Assembly (NCBI GenBank): GCA_913052515.1
Contig: CAJXFJ010000061.1
Location: forward strand, 1-7,874
Length of the DNA stretch: 7,874 nucleotides
From: an uncultured Flavobacteriales bacterium
GTDB lineage: Bacteria > Bacteroidota > Bacteroidia > Flavobacteriales > Vicingaceae
Reading direction: 5' to 3'
Shown here piece by piece: positions 1 to 7,109 of the stretch (position 1 is the first letter of the stretch; each line of letters starts with the position of its first letter). A program made the position numbers and the translations under genes. Under the pieces are notes generated by a model that saw only the letters and a program-made list of their open reading frames with translations, was not told the origin of the DNA and searched no databases.

Positions 1-43
1 ACTTTTAATTCCTACTTATAAAAGACTTTAAAAAACTAAGAAG

Positions 44-1318
44 ATGAGTACAGACTCAAAGGCATATTTAGATATGGAATTACTTCGTTTTTCAACCGCT
101 GGTAGTGTTGATGACGGAAAAAGTACTTTAATTGGAAGATTGCTTTACGATAGCAAATCAATCTTTGAAGACCAATACGAAGCCATTGAACAAACCAGCA
201 AGAAAAAAGGTGAAGAGCAGGTAAACTTAGCCTTACTAACGGATGGGTTAAGATCCGAGCGTGAGCAAGGAATTACAATTGATGTTGCTTATCGTTACTT
301 TGCAACGCCTAAGCGAAAGTTCATTATAGCTGATACTCCAGGTCATATTCAGTATACCAGAAATATGGTTACAGGAGCATCTACTTCCAATTTGTCTATC
401 ATACTAATTGATGCTCGTAAAGGAATTATTGAGCAAACTCATAGACATACCTTTATCGCATCTCTACTAGGAATTCCTCATGTTGTTTTCTGTATCAACA
501 AAATGGATTTGGTAGATTATGATGAAGCTACTTTCGAAAGAATAAAAAAAGAAACCGAAGCATTTGCATCAAAACTAGATGTAAAAGACATACACTTTAT
601 TCCAATTAGTGCCTTAAAAGGAGACAATGTTGTAAACAAGTCTGAAAATATGCCTTGGTACAATGGAGGAACTCTTTTGTATTTACTAGAAAACATTCAT
701 ATTGGTAGTGATCACAATCACATTGATTGCCGTTTTCCAGTACAATATGTGGTGCGTCCTCAAACTGAGGAGTTTCATGATTACAGAGGCTATGCAGGTA
801 GAATAGCAGGAGGGGTTTTTAAACCAGGCGACCAAGTAGTTGCTTTACCTTCAGGTTTTAGTTCTAAGATTAAAAGCATAGTCACTTTTGATGGTGAAGT
901 AGATGAAGCTTTTGCCCCAATGTCTGTAACACTTACCTTAGAGGATGAAATAGACATCAGTAGAGGCGATATGATTGTTAGAGAGAACAATCAACCGATT
1001 GTTTCCCAAGATGTGGAAGTAATGATTTGCTGGTTAAATGAAAAGCCACTTCAACTAAGAGGAAAATACGCTTTAAAACACACTTCAAATGATGCTAGAT
1101 GTGTAGTAAAAGATATCAAGTACAAACTTGACATCAATACACTTCATCGAAATGAAGAGGATAAGAGTATTGAAATGAATGATATTGCTAGAGTAAGTCT
1201 GAGAACCACTAAGCCTTTGTTTTTTGATGCTTATAGAAGAAATAGAATAACTGGTAGCTTGATTTTAATTGATGAGGCGACCAATGAAACAGTAGGTGCA
1301 GGAATGATAATTAACTAA
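44..1318 (+). CDS. cysN: Sulfate adenylyltransferase subunit 1 (ATP sulfurylase GTPase subunit CysN)
   Basis: This is the regulatory GTPase of ATP sulfurylase. With the catalytic subunit CysD it makes adenosine 5'-phosphosulfate from sulfate and ATP in the cytoplasm, the first step of assimilatory sulfate activation. The translation-factor GTPase motifs are intact: the P-loop GSVDDGKST at residues 20-28, DTPGH at 97-101, NKMD at 152-155 and SALKGDNV at 189-196. EF-Tu-like beta-barrel domains follow from about residue 229 to the end. At 424 residues it is shorter than E. coli CysN (about 475) but matches my expectation for Bacteroidota, and it carries no fused APS kinase (CysC) domain. The start at 44 gives a ten-residue lead before Met11, which is an alternative start. 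No clear Shine-Dalgarno is present. CysD would normally lie just upstream, but bases 1-43 contain no recognisable CysD end. The gene converges on the minus-strand gene that ends two bases away. Confidence 0.96.
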   Translation: MSTDSKAYLDMELLRFSTAGSVDDGKSTLIGRLLYDSKSIFEDQYEAIEQTSKKKGEEQVNLALLTDGLRSEREQGITIDVAYRYFATPKRKFIIADTPGHIQYTRNMVTGASTSNLSIILIDARKGIIEQTHRHTFIASLLGIPHVVFCINKMDLVDYDEATFERIKKETEAFASKLDVKDIHFIPISALKGDNVVNKSENMPWYNGGTLLYLLENIHIGSDHNHIDCRFPVQYVVRPQTEEFHDYRGYAGRIAGGVFKPGDQVVALPSGFSSKIKSIVTFDGEVDEAFAPMSVTLTLEDEIDISRGDMIVRENNQPIVSQDVEVMICWLNEKPLQLRGKYALKHTSNDARCVVKDIKYKLDINTLHRNEEDKSIEMNDIARVSLRTTKPLFFDAYRRNRITGSLILIDEATNETVGAGMIIN

Positions 1319-1347
1319 AGCTATTTAAGCGCTTTAGTTAATTTTTT
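1309..1347 (+). terminator. Stem-loop terminator between convergent genes, overlapping both coding ends
   Basis: A perfect 13-bp inverted repeat has its left arm at 1309-1321 and its right arm at 1331-1343 around a 9-base loop. A run of six T at 1342-1347 overlaps the end of the right arm on the plus strand. That is the layout of an intrinsic terminator for cysN, although the stem is AT-rich with only three G/C pairs per arm. The left arm contains the cysN stop codon (1316-1318), and the right arm lies within the last codons of the minus-strand gene. On the minus strand the stem is followed only by a short mixed A/T stretch, so termination in that direction is less certain. The structure is seen directly; its activity is inferred. 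Confidence 0.7.
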
Positions 1348-1830
1348 AATAATCAGTTTCGCATCGTAAACTTTCATTTCATCTAGTTGAAAAACTTTAT
1401 AGGCTAGCCCATTTTCAACATCTATAATGTAGTATTCAAAAACAATGAGCTCACCTTCGTTTGGTTGACCTTCTAAGTGCTTATTATCATACACATTGCA
1501 GTCTAGGATATATTTATATCCCGCATTAATCAATGGTTTATACCTTGATTTAGTAGTAATTGCATATTGAAATGGGTATTGCATCGTAGCAATAGTCAAT
1601 TCTTTATTAAATTCTTTAATTACGCGATTGTGGTTTTCTCTACGCAATTGAATGTACTTCTCTTGTTTATTGTTCTTTTCAGAACTTTTAATCTCAACTG
1701 GTTCATATTTAAAGAAGATGATTTTTTGATTCGCTATGTCTTCAGGAATTCCGTCCATCACTTGGATTTCTTGTGCCCATAAAACACTTGACACTAAAAT
1801 CAACGGAAACACGAGTAGCCTTAAAATCAT
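1321..1830 (-). CDS. Small exported protein of unknown function
   Basis: I do not recognise this 169-residue protein. Residues 1-19 form a signal peptide: a short basic start (Arg4), a hydrophobic core and a likely cleavage after Ala19 in the sequence VLWA-QE. There is no lipobox cysteine, so a soluble periplasmic or secreted product is likely. The mature part is highly charged at residues 46-78, with many Lys, Glu and Asn. It then has alternating hydrophobic segments rich in Tyr, Ile and Val (residues 85-147) that suggest beta-strands, and a Lys-rich C-terminus. It has one cysteine in the mature region, Cys111. The gene lies 28 bases downstream of the ClC gene in the same orientation and is probably the last gene of that transcription unit, possibly with its own promoter. 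Its final codons overlap the terminator stem shared with cysN. The intact frame, signal peptide and tight packing argue that it is a real gene. Confidence 0.8.
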   Translation of the reverse strand: MILRLLVFPLILVSSVLWAQEIQVMDGIPEDIANQKIIFFKYEPVEIKSSEKNNKQEKYIQLRRENHNRVIKEFNKELTIATMQYPFQYAITTKSRYKPLINAGYKYILDCNVYDNKHLEGQPNEGELIVFEYYIIDVENGLAYKVFQLDEMKVYDAKLIIKKLTKALK

Positions 1831-1853
1831 TGCTCTAATTTAGGGTTTAATTT

Positions 1854-1883
1854 CAAAATTATGAATGACTAAAATCTTGTAAA
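1854..1883 (-). promoter_or_regulatory. Candidate Bacteroidota-type promoter for the exported-protein gene
   Basis: On the minus strand, TAATTTTG at 1861-1854 matches the Bacteroidota -7 element TAnnTTTG in all six fixed bases. Its first three bases are the stop codon of the ClC gene. An imperfect -33 element, TTTA instead of TTTG, lies at 1883-1880 with an 18-base spacer. Transcription would start near 1848, about 17 bases before the ATG at 1830. In DNA this AT-rich the -7 motif is expected several times by chance in a window this long, so only its position lends it weight. Confidence 0.3.
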
Positions 1884-3694
1884 ATTTTACGATATGCATT
1901 AAACAGTTTTGACTTTGAAACGAATCCGACATATTTCCCTTGATCTATTACTGGCAAATTCCAAGCACCTGATTCATTAAATTTTTTCATTACCAAATCC
2001 ATGGAATCACTAGAAGAAACTTGCTCTTCAAAATCACTCATTACATCTTTTACTTTAACCTCATCGTATAAATTAGGTTCAAACATGATTTGACGAATAT
2101 CATCCAACATTACGATTCCTTCTAGTTCAGCATCTTCATTAATCACAGGAAAAATATTTCGTCTTGAACGGGAGACTATCTCAACCAATTGGCCAAGTGT
2201 ATCTTCCGGATATACGATCGCAAAGTCTTTCTCAATTTCATTTCTTAAGCGCATAAGAGTTAATACCGCTTGATCTTTATCGTGGGTGATTAATTCTCCT
2301 CTTTTAGCCAATTGCATGGTATACAAAGAATGTGGAGTGTAGTATTTGGAAGTAAGAAAAGCGATTGCAGCTGTGATCATCAAGGGAATTACCAATTCAT
2401 AACCTCCAGTAATTTCTGCAATTAAGAAGAGAGCAGTTAATGGCGCGTGTAAAATACCAGCTATCACTCCACCCATACCTACAAGTGTAAAATTTCGTTC
2501 TGACAGCCCGAAGATGTTAAGAATATTTATTGCTTTAGCAAATACAAAACCGATAACCGAGCCGATGAAAAGTGAAGGTGCAAAAATTCCACCTATTCCT
2601 CCTGCTCCAAGTGTTACTGTTGTAGCAATAGCTTTCACAAAAACAATGGCTAGCATAAAAATGACAAGTAGCAATAAATTCTCCTTATACTCATAGAAAA
2701 AACTACCCTCTAACAATGCCCACTCATTGCCCGCAAGTAAATGATTGATTGTGGCGAAGCCTTCACCATAAAGCGGAGGAAAAATAAAAACCAAAAGTCC
2801 AAGAATTACAGACCCGATTAAAACTCTTAAGAACCGTCCTTTAATTCGCTCAAATTGATTTTCAATAAACCAATAAATCTTACTAAAGTAAACTGATATT
2901 AACCCTGTTATCGCTCCAAGCAAAATATAAAAAGGCAAATCTCCTAGTGTAAACTTTTCAACCACATCAATATTAAATAATAGCTCATCGCCCAGCATAA
3001 ATGCCGAAGTAATTGCGGCAGAAACAGAAGCCATCAAAAGCGGAATTAATGAAGTTGCAGTCAAGTCGAGCATAATTACTTCCAAAGCAAATACAATTGC
3101 CGCAATGGGGGCATTAAAAATTCCGGACATGGCCCCAGCAGCTCCACAACCTAGCATTAATGTGGTCGACTTGTAATTCATTCTTCCCAATCGTGCATAG
3201 TTTGAACCTATAGCACTACTGGCTCCTACAGTTGGCCCCTCCAGTCCGACAGAACCACCAAATCCTACTGTAATCATACTTGTCAGTAAAGAAGCGAATG
3301 TAGATGAACGGGGCATTTTTGAACTCTTTTTAGAAATCGCAAAAAGAGTTGACGGTATTCCATGCCCCACTTTTCTTTTGAGACCATATTTTACAATGAG
3401 CACCGTTATTAATATTCCAATACCTGGGTAGATGAAATAAAGAATATTCTCATAGGCTAATACAATCTCAGATTTTAATAACTCTTGAATAAAGTGAACT
3501 GAATTCTTCAAAAAAACAGCCGCCATTCCCGAGGTAAAACCCACTAAAATACTGACCAACAAAACAAATTGACGATCCGTTAGATGCTTGTATCGCCAAA
3601 CCATAAAACGACGAATAGCCAAGTCGCCATTAGCAGGTAAATTTCCTAGAATTGAAAAGAGCGAGCGTATGGCTTTTTTTAGCTTTCTATTCAT
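1859..3694 (-). CDS. ClC-family chloride channel/transporter with C-terminal CBS domain pair
   Basis: This 611-residue inner-membrane protein moves Cl- or a related anion, either as a channel or as an H+-coupled exchanger. The ClC core covers about residues 40-450, with multiple hydrophobic helices. The anion-pathway motifs are GHGIP at 110-114 (GSGIP in E. coli ClcA), GLEGP at 150-154 with the gating glutamate Glu152, GIGGIFAP at 366-373 with the filter phenylalanine, and Tyr432, which matches the central ClcA tyrosine. In the segment FALEV (202-206) the residue aligned with the ClcA internal proton glutamate Glu203 is Val206. Two CBS domains, at about 465-540 and 545-605, probably sense nucleotides or tune gating. 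The start is one base after the dnaG stop (TAG-G-ATG), which suggests translational coupling. Family assignment is firm. Substrate and coupling mode are not decided by the sequence. Confidence 0.95.
   Translation of the reverse strand: MNRKLKKAIRSLFSILGNLPANGDLAIRRFMVWRYKHLTDRQFVLLVSILVGFTSGMAAVFLKNSVHFIQELLKSEIVLAYENILYFIYPGIGILITVLIVKYGLKRKVGHGIPSTLFAISKKSSKMPRSSTFASLLTSMITVGFGGSVGLEGPTVGASSAIGSNYARLGRMNYKSTTLMLGCGAAGAMSGIFNAPIAAIVFALEVIMLDLTATSLIPLLMASVSAAITSAFMLGDELLFNIDVVEKFTLGDLPFYILLGAITGLISVYFSKIYWFIENQFERIKGRFLRVLIGSVILGLLVFIFPPLYGEGFATINHLLAGNEWALLEGSFFYEYKENLLLLVIFMLAIVFVKAIATTVTLGAGGIGGIFAPSLFIGSVIGFVFAKAINILNIFGLSERNFTLVGMGGVIAGILHAPLTALFLIAEITGGYELVIPLMITAAIAFLTSKYYTPHSLYTMQLAKRGELITHDKDQAVLTLMRLRNEIEKDFAIVYPEDTLGQLVEIVSRSRRNIFPVINEDAELEGIVMLDDIRQIMFEPNLYDEVKVKDVMSDFEEQVSSSDSMDLVMKKFNESGAWNLPVIDQGKYVGFVSKSKLFNAYRKILQDFSHS
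3322..3350. repeat. Intragenic 10-bp perfect inverted repeat in the ClC gene
   Basis: The arms at 3322-3331 (aactcttttt) and 3341-3350 (aaaaagagtt) are perfect complements around a 9-base loop. They lie inside the ClC gene at about codons 115-125, just after the GHGIP motif, in a loop rich in Ser and Lys. No T-run follows on either strand, so this is not a typical terminator. The structure is seen directly. It may be a chance product of AT-rich Lys, Phe and Leu codons. Confidence 0.35.
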
Positions 3695-3695
3695 C

Positions 3696-5660
3696 CTAAC
3701 TCAAGATAATTCTACCTAGTTCGTTTGCCAATGCCTTTTTTGCATCTTCTAATCTTAAAATATCTTGAAGCGTACTTTCGTAATTATCCACTGTTCCTTT
3801 AAGGCTTTCTTGCTTTTCTTTAATCATATGCAAAACCTTATTTAATCGCCAAGAACAAACCCCCTTATGCACTTTCTTCTCAAGCATTTGCTCTTCTAAA
3901 ACTGTCAAAATATTATGTCGTTCTTCCCAATTTACACTTAAGGAATACTTTTCCATTAAACATGCAATGGCAAAACTGCTTATGGCTTTATCGGTATGTG
4001 AGACTAAATCATTCTCTGTTAAAGGGGTATTCTTTTCAACACCTTCTTTAAACATTTTATAAATCCGACCTAGCAAAGCGTCCTTAAAATCTACCTGATC
4101 TTCTTCCAATTCAAAAAACAAATACTCTGCAACAGTCAACTCCAAGGGTGCATCCTCATCTTCAGCATGCTTGATTTGAATAGGTTCGTTCCCAAACTTG
4201 ACTAAAGTTCTAATAATGTCCTTTTCTTGAAAAGATAAAGCATCTTCCCCTTTTTCTTCCTTCGCCTCTGCGAAAGGAATATCATCAATTGATGGTGGAG
4301 GCCGTTCTTCTCTATTTTGACTTCGCTCTGCTTCTTTTCGTTGCTTATTTACATTTTCTCGTCTCAGTTTATTCAATTCGCTCATCAAGGCAGCTTCGCC
4401 AATTTCCATTAAGCTACTGCATTCTTGAATATACACTGAACGCGCTATGGGGTCAGGAATTAGCGCAATACTGCCAACGATGTTTTTGATTAAATCAGCC
4501 CTTTTTATCGGATCTGTTCCTACTTCTTCAAGTAACAAACTTGTCTTGAATCGGATAAAGTCTTTTGACTCCTTTTCCAGAAATCCTAGTAATTCTTCCT
4601 GACTTTTATTCATGGCAAATGAGTCAGGATCTTCCCCTTCTTCAAAAGCAAGCACCTTTACATTCATTCCTTCAGACAAAATCATGTCAATTCCGCGAAA
4701 TGCTGCTTTTATCCCTGCTTTATCACCATCAAATAGAATGGTAATGTTTGAAGTATATCTTTTAATTAATCGAATTTGATCTTCCGTTAAGGAAGTCCCT
4801 GAAGAAGAGACTACATTCTCAACCCCATTCTGATGTAAGGAAATTACGTCTGTATAGCCTTCTACCAGGTAGCAATTATCTTTTTCTACAATCTTACGCT
4901 TGGCTAGGTTCAATCCATAAAGCACCTTACTTTTATGGTAAATGTCAGATTCAGGAGAATTAAGATATTTGGCTACTTTCTTATCCGCAGAAAGTGTTCG
5001 CCCTCCAAAGGCAATGGGTCGTCCTGAAATGTTATGAATGGGAAAAATAACCCGCCCTTTAAATCGATCGAAAGTCTTTTTACCTTCCTCTTTTACGATG
5101 GTTAAACCAGCTTTTTCAAGATATTCTAATTTATATCCTTTCTCTAAAGCTGCTTTTGTAAAAGCGTCCCAAATATCTGGACTATAACCCAACGCAAACT
5201 TTTCAATGGTTGAATCTCTAAAACCTCTCTCTTTAAAATAACTTAAGCCTATTGCTCTCCCTTCTTCGCTTTCATGCAATTGATTCTTAAAAAAATCTGC
5301 TGCAAATTGGCTTATTAAAAAGAGACTTTCCTTTTCATTAGCCGCTTGAATTTGCTCTGCACTTTGCTCCTCTTCTTCAATTTCAATATTGTATTTATTG
5401 GCTAAATACTTTAAAGCTTCAGGGTAAGTGTAGTGCTCATGATTCATGATAAAATTAACAGCGCTACCAGCTTCTCCACAACCAAAGCACTTGTATATCC
5501 CCTTGGTAGGCGACACCGTAAAAGAAGGCGTTTTTTCATTATGAAAAGGACAAAGGCCCAAAAGATTGGCACCACGTTTCTTAAGATTCACAAAATCACC
5601 AACAACCTCCTCTACTCGAGCAGCTTCAATAATGTCATCAACTGTTTCCTTAGGAATCAT
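3696..5660 (-). CDS. dnaG: DNA primase DnaG
   Basis: DnaG makes the short RNA primers for lagging-strand synthesis and for fork initiation, working with the DnaB helicase. The N-terminal zinc-binding domain has Cys37, His40, Cys58 and Cys61 (CPFH and CFGC). The polymerase core includes the basic segment RFKGRVIFPI at 199-208. The Toprim fold has the catalytic Glu267 in LVEGYTD (265-271), Asp311 and Asp313 in DGD, and EDPDS at 343-347. A charged linker with a PPP stretch (about 435-475) leads to a C-terminal helicase-binding domain (about 476-654) that is poorly conserved, as is normal. At 654 residues it is longer than E. coli DnaG (581), mostly in the C-terminal half. The start at 5660 fits the usual MIPKETVDDI opening and has no Shine-Dalgarno. 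It lies 38 bases after the lipoprotein gene and abuts the ClC gene. All catalytic residues are present, so it should be active. Confidence 0.98.
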   Translation of the reverse strand: MIPKETVDDIIEAARVEEVVGDFVNLKKRGANLLGLCPFHNEKTPSFTVSPTKGIYKCFGCGEAGSAVNFIMNHEHYTYPEALKYLANKYNIEIEEEEQSAEQIQAANEKESLFLISQFAADFFKNQLHESEEGRAIGLSYFKERGFRDSTIEKFALGYSPDIWDAFTKAALEKGYKLEYLEKAGLTIVKEEGKKTFDRFKGRVIFPIHNISGRPIAFGGRTLSADKKVAKYLNSPESDIYHKSKVLYGLNLAKRKIVEKDNCYLVEGYTDVISLHQNGVENVVSSSGTSLTEDQIRLIKRYTSNITILFDGDKAGIKAAFRGIDMILSEGMNVKVLAFEEGEDPDSFAMNKSQEELLGFLEKESKDFIRFKTSLLLEEVGTDPIKRADLIKNIVGSIALIPDPIARSVYIQECSSLMEIGEAALMSELNKLRRENVNKQRKEAERSQNREERPPPSIDDIPFAEAKEEKGEDALSFQEKDIIRTLVKFGNEPIQIKHAEDEDAPLELTVAEYLFFELEEDQVDFKDALLGRIYKMFKEGVEKNTPLTENDLVSHTDKAISSFAIACLMEKYSLSVNWEERHNILTVLEEQMLEKKVHKGVCSWRLNKVLHMIKEKQESLKGTVDNYESTLQDILRLEDAKKALANELGRIILS

Positions 5661-5698
5661 GTTTAGTAATCGTGTATATCAGCAGGTTTAACCCTATT

Positions 5699-6112
5699 CT
5701 ATTTCAGCCCCAATTTAAGAGAATCTTCCGAGCTTAACTTTTCGTTCAAATCAATTTCCGTAACCAGACTACCGTCATCATTCCAGACTTTCCAAATGCC
5801 TACCTGTAGATCTTGCTCATACTGGCCTTCAAGCTTCTTACGTCCATTTTCATAATAAACAATGGAGTATCCATCGCGCACACCATTCTTGTATCTACCT
5901 TCACTCCACTTCATTCCATTTTCATAGTAGTATGTCCAGACTCCATGCCTCAGTCCATCACGACGCTCTCCTTCCACTTTCTTTAAACCATTTGCATAAT
6001 ATTCCACAACGTCCTCTTGAGCTGGTGGAGCATCCTTTTGCTCTTGTTTAACCGCTGTTTGACAAGCAAAAACTAAAAAACTAAAACAAAAAATTACAAT
6101 CCATTTCATCAT
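5699..6112 (-). CDS. Lipoprotein with MORN-type (YwqK-like) repeats
   Basis: This is a 137-residue predicted lipoprotein. Residues 1-16 form a hydrophobic signal peptide, and the lipobox VFAC puts the lipidated cysteine at Cys17. A short Gln/Lys/Pro-rich spacer follows. Four repeats of the MORN_2 kind come next, marked by YYANG (38-42), YYENG (62-66), YYENG (86-90) and the divergent WNDDG (110-114). Each unit also carries Glu-Gly and Gly-x-Trp or similar positions. Related proteins are often labelled 'toxin-antitoxin system YwqK family antitoxin', but there is no toxin gene here and that label should not be read as function. The likely site is the periplasmic face of the inner or outer membrane. 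The start codon is one base after the polyprenyl synthase stop (TAA-G-ATG). Met2 is an equally possible start. The biochemical role is unknown. Confidence 0.88.
   Translation of the reverse strand: MMKWIVIFCFSFLVFACQTAVKQEQKDAPPAQEDVVEYYANGLKKVEGERRDGLRHGVWTYYYENGMKWSEGRYKNGVRDGYSIVYYENGRKKLEGQYEQDLQVGIWKVWNDDGSLVTEIDLNEKLSSEDSLKLGLK
5771..6001 (-). repeat. Four MORN-type protein repeats with a 24-residue (72-bp) period
   Basis: The glycine that closes each YYxNG-type motif falls at residues 42, 66, 90 and 114 of the lipoprotein, an exact 24-residue step. The DNA copies are degenerate: the repeated text around tttgcataata, ttttcatagtag and ttttcataataa is recognisable, but the units are not identical. 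This indicates old duplication held by protein constraint and not a recent tandem expansion. Confidence 0.8.
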
Positions 6113-6113
6113 C

Positions 6114-7091
6114 TTACTTTTTTCTTGAAGTAGTATATAAAACTAAATCTCGAAGCGAATTTCTCGCTTCATTTACTGGAAATTCTGCTAACAAATCTAA
6201 GGCCTTCTTTTGGTATTCATTCATGCGCTCAGTAGCATAGTCTATCCCACCCGATTGAATGACAAAATTGATTACCTCCCTGACCTTCTTATCGTCGTTG
6301 TTATTGTTTTTTACCGTTTTTATAATTCTTCTTTTATCAGATTTACTCGCTTTTGAAAGCGCATAAATCAAGGGCAAAGTCATCTTTTTCTCTTTAATAT
6401 CTATCCCCGATGGTTTCCCAATGTCTTCTCCACTTCCGTAATCAAACAAATCATCTTTGATTTGAAAGCAAATCCCAACTGCTTCACCAAATTGTCTCAT
6501 TTTTTCAACTACCTCCTCACTTTGCTTTGCCGATTGCGCTCCAGTAGCACAACAAGAAGCAATTAATGTGGCTGTTTTCTTGGTAATAATGTCAAAATAG
6601 ACCTCTTCTGTAATATCCAATTTACGGGCCTTTTCAATCTGTAATAACTCTCCTTCGCTCATCAGTTTTACTGAAGTACTGACAATACGGAGCAGTTCAA
6701 ATTCATTCTTTTCTACAGATAGAAGCAAGCCACGCGACAATAAATAATCACCTACTAAAACAGCAATTTTGTTTTTCCACAAGGCATTGATGCTAAAAAA
6801 GCCTCTGCGCTTGTAGGCTTCATCTACCACATCATCATGAACTAAAGTAGCCGTATGAAGCAATTCAATTAAAGAAGCGGCCGTATACGTTGAATCATTT
6901 GAATTACCAAACAGCTTGGCTGATAAAAACACGAACATGGGGCGCATTTGCTTACCCTTTCTTTTCACAATGTAATGCGTGATTTTATCTAAAAGGGGCA
7001 CACTACTTTTCATGCTGTTTCGAAAGTGTTTTTCGAAATCTTGCATTTCGTTTTTTATCGGAGCTTTTATTTGATCTAGCGAAATTTTCAT
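6114..7091 (-). CDS. ispB: Long-chain trans-polyprenyl diphosphate synthase
   Basis: This 325-residue soluble or membrane-associated enzyme condenses isopentenyl diphosphate onto an allylic primer to make a long all-trans prenyl chain. In Bacteroidota that is most likely the menaquinone side chain. The first aspartate-rich motif is DDVVD at 86-90 and the second is DDLFD at 213-217. The substrate-binding segment KGKQMRP is at 45-51, and Lys/Thr (KKTATL) at 171-176 and Gln210 are also in place. The residues five and four positions before the first motif are the small Ala81 and Thr82, as in IspB, which fits a long product and not farnesyl or geranylgeranyl diphosphate. Exact chain length cannot be read from the sequence, and the symbol is by family resemblance. 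The gene lies 18 bases after rlmN and one base before the lipoprotein gene, so co-transcription is likely. Confidence 0.93.
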   Translation of the reverse strand: MKISLDQIKAPIKNEMQDFEKHFRNSMKSSVPLLDKITHYIVKRKGKQMRPMFVFLSAKLFGNSNDSTYTAASLIELLHTATLVHDDVVDEAYKRRGFFSINALWKNKIAVLVGDYLLSRGLLLSVEKNEFELLRIVSTSVKLMSEGELLQIEKARKLDITEEVYFDIITKKTATLIASCCATGAQSAKQSEEVVEKMRQFGEAVGICFQIKDDLFDYGSGEDIGKPSGIDIKEKKMTLPLIYALSKASKSDKRRIIKTVKNNNNDDKKVREVINFVIQSGGIDYATERMNEYQKKALDLLAEFPVNEARNSLRDLVLYTTSRKK

Positions 7092-7109
7092 GCGGCTAAC
7101 AAATGTACC

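Noticed and set aside
1..43. Possible end of cysD before cysN
   Set aside because: The short open ends here (TFNSYL-stop or LLIPTYKRL-stop) do not resemble the usual CysD C-terminus, so only the genomic expectation remains.
1879..1890. 12-bp palindrome gtaaaattttac at the 3' end of clc
   Set aside because: It has no loop, so it cannot form a good hairpin, it is AT-rich, and it lies in coding sequence. An operator role has no support.
5433..5666. Plus-strand open frame antisense to the dnaG start (77 codons)
   Set aside because: It is the mirror of the conserved zinc-domain coding sequence, has no recognisable protein features and fits a chance frame. The same holds for the other opposite-strand frames at 790-990, 1567-1782, 2514-2696, 4289-4489 and 7450-7659.
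5683..5713. Weak promoter-like pair (TTG, 20-base spacer, TAAACCTG) before dnaG
   Set aside because: The -7 element misses two of the fixed bases and the gap is only 38 bases, so I do not call it.
5699..6112. Toxin-antitoxin locus suggested by the YwqK-type repeats
   Set aside because: The neighbours are a polyprenyl synthase and a primase, with no small toxin-like gene. The protein is a lipoprotein, which does not suit a cytoplasmic antitoxin.
6287..6327. Low-complexity Asn/Asp/Lys codon run in the polyprenyl synthase gene
   Set aside because: It encodes a short surface loop (KNNNNDDKK) with no longer repeat and no frameshift.
7100..7107. Minus-strand TACATTTG, a full match to the Bacteroidota -7 element before the polyprenyl synthase gene
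   Set aside because: There is no -33 element at a suitable distance, and transcription would start about two bases before the ATG, so it is most likely chance.
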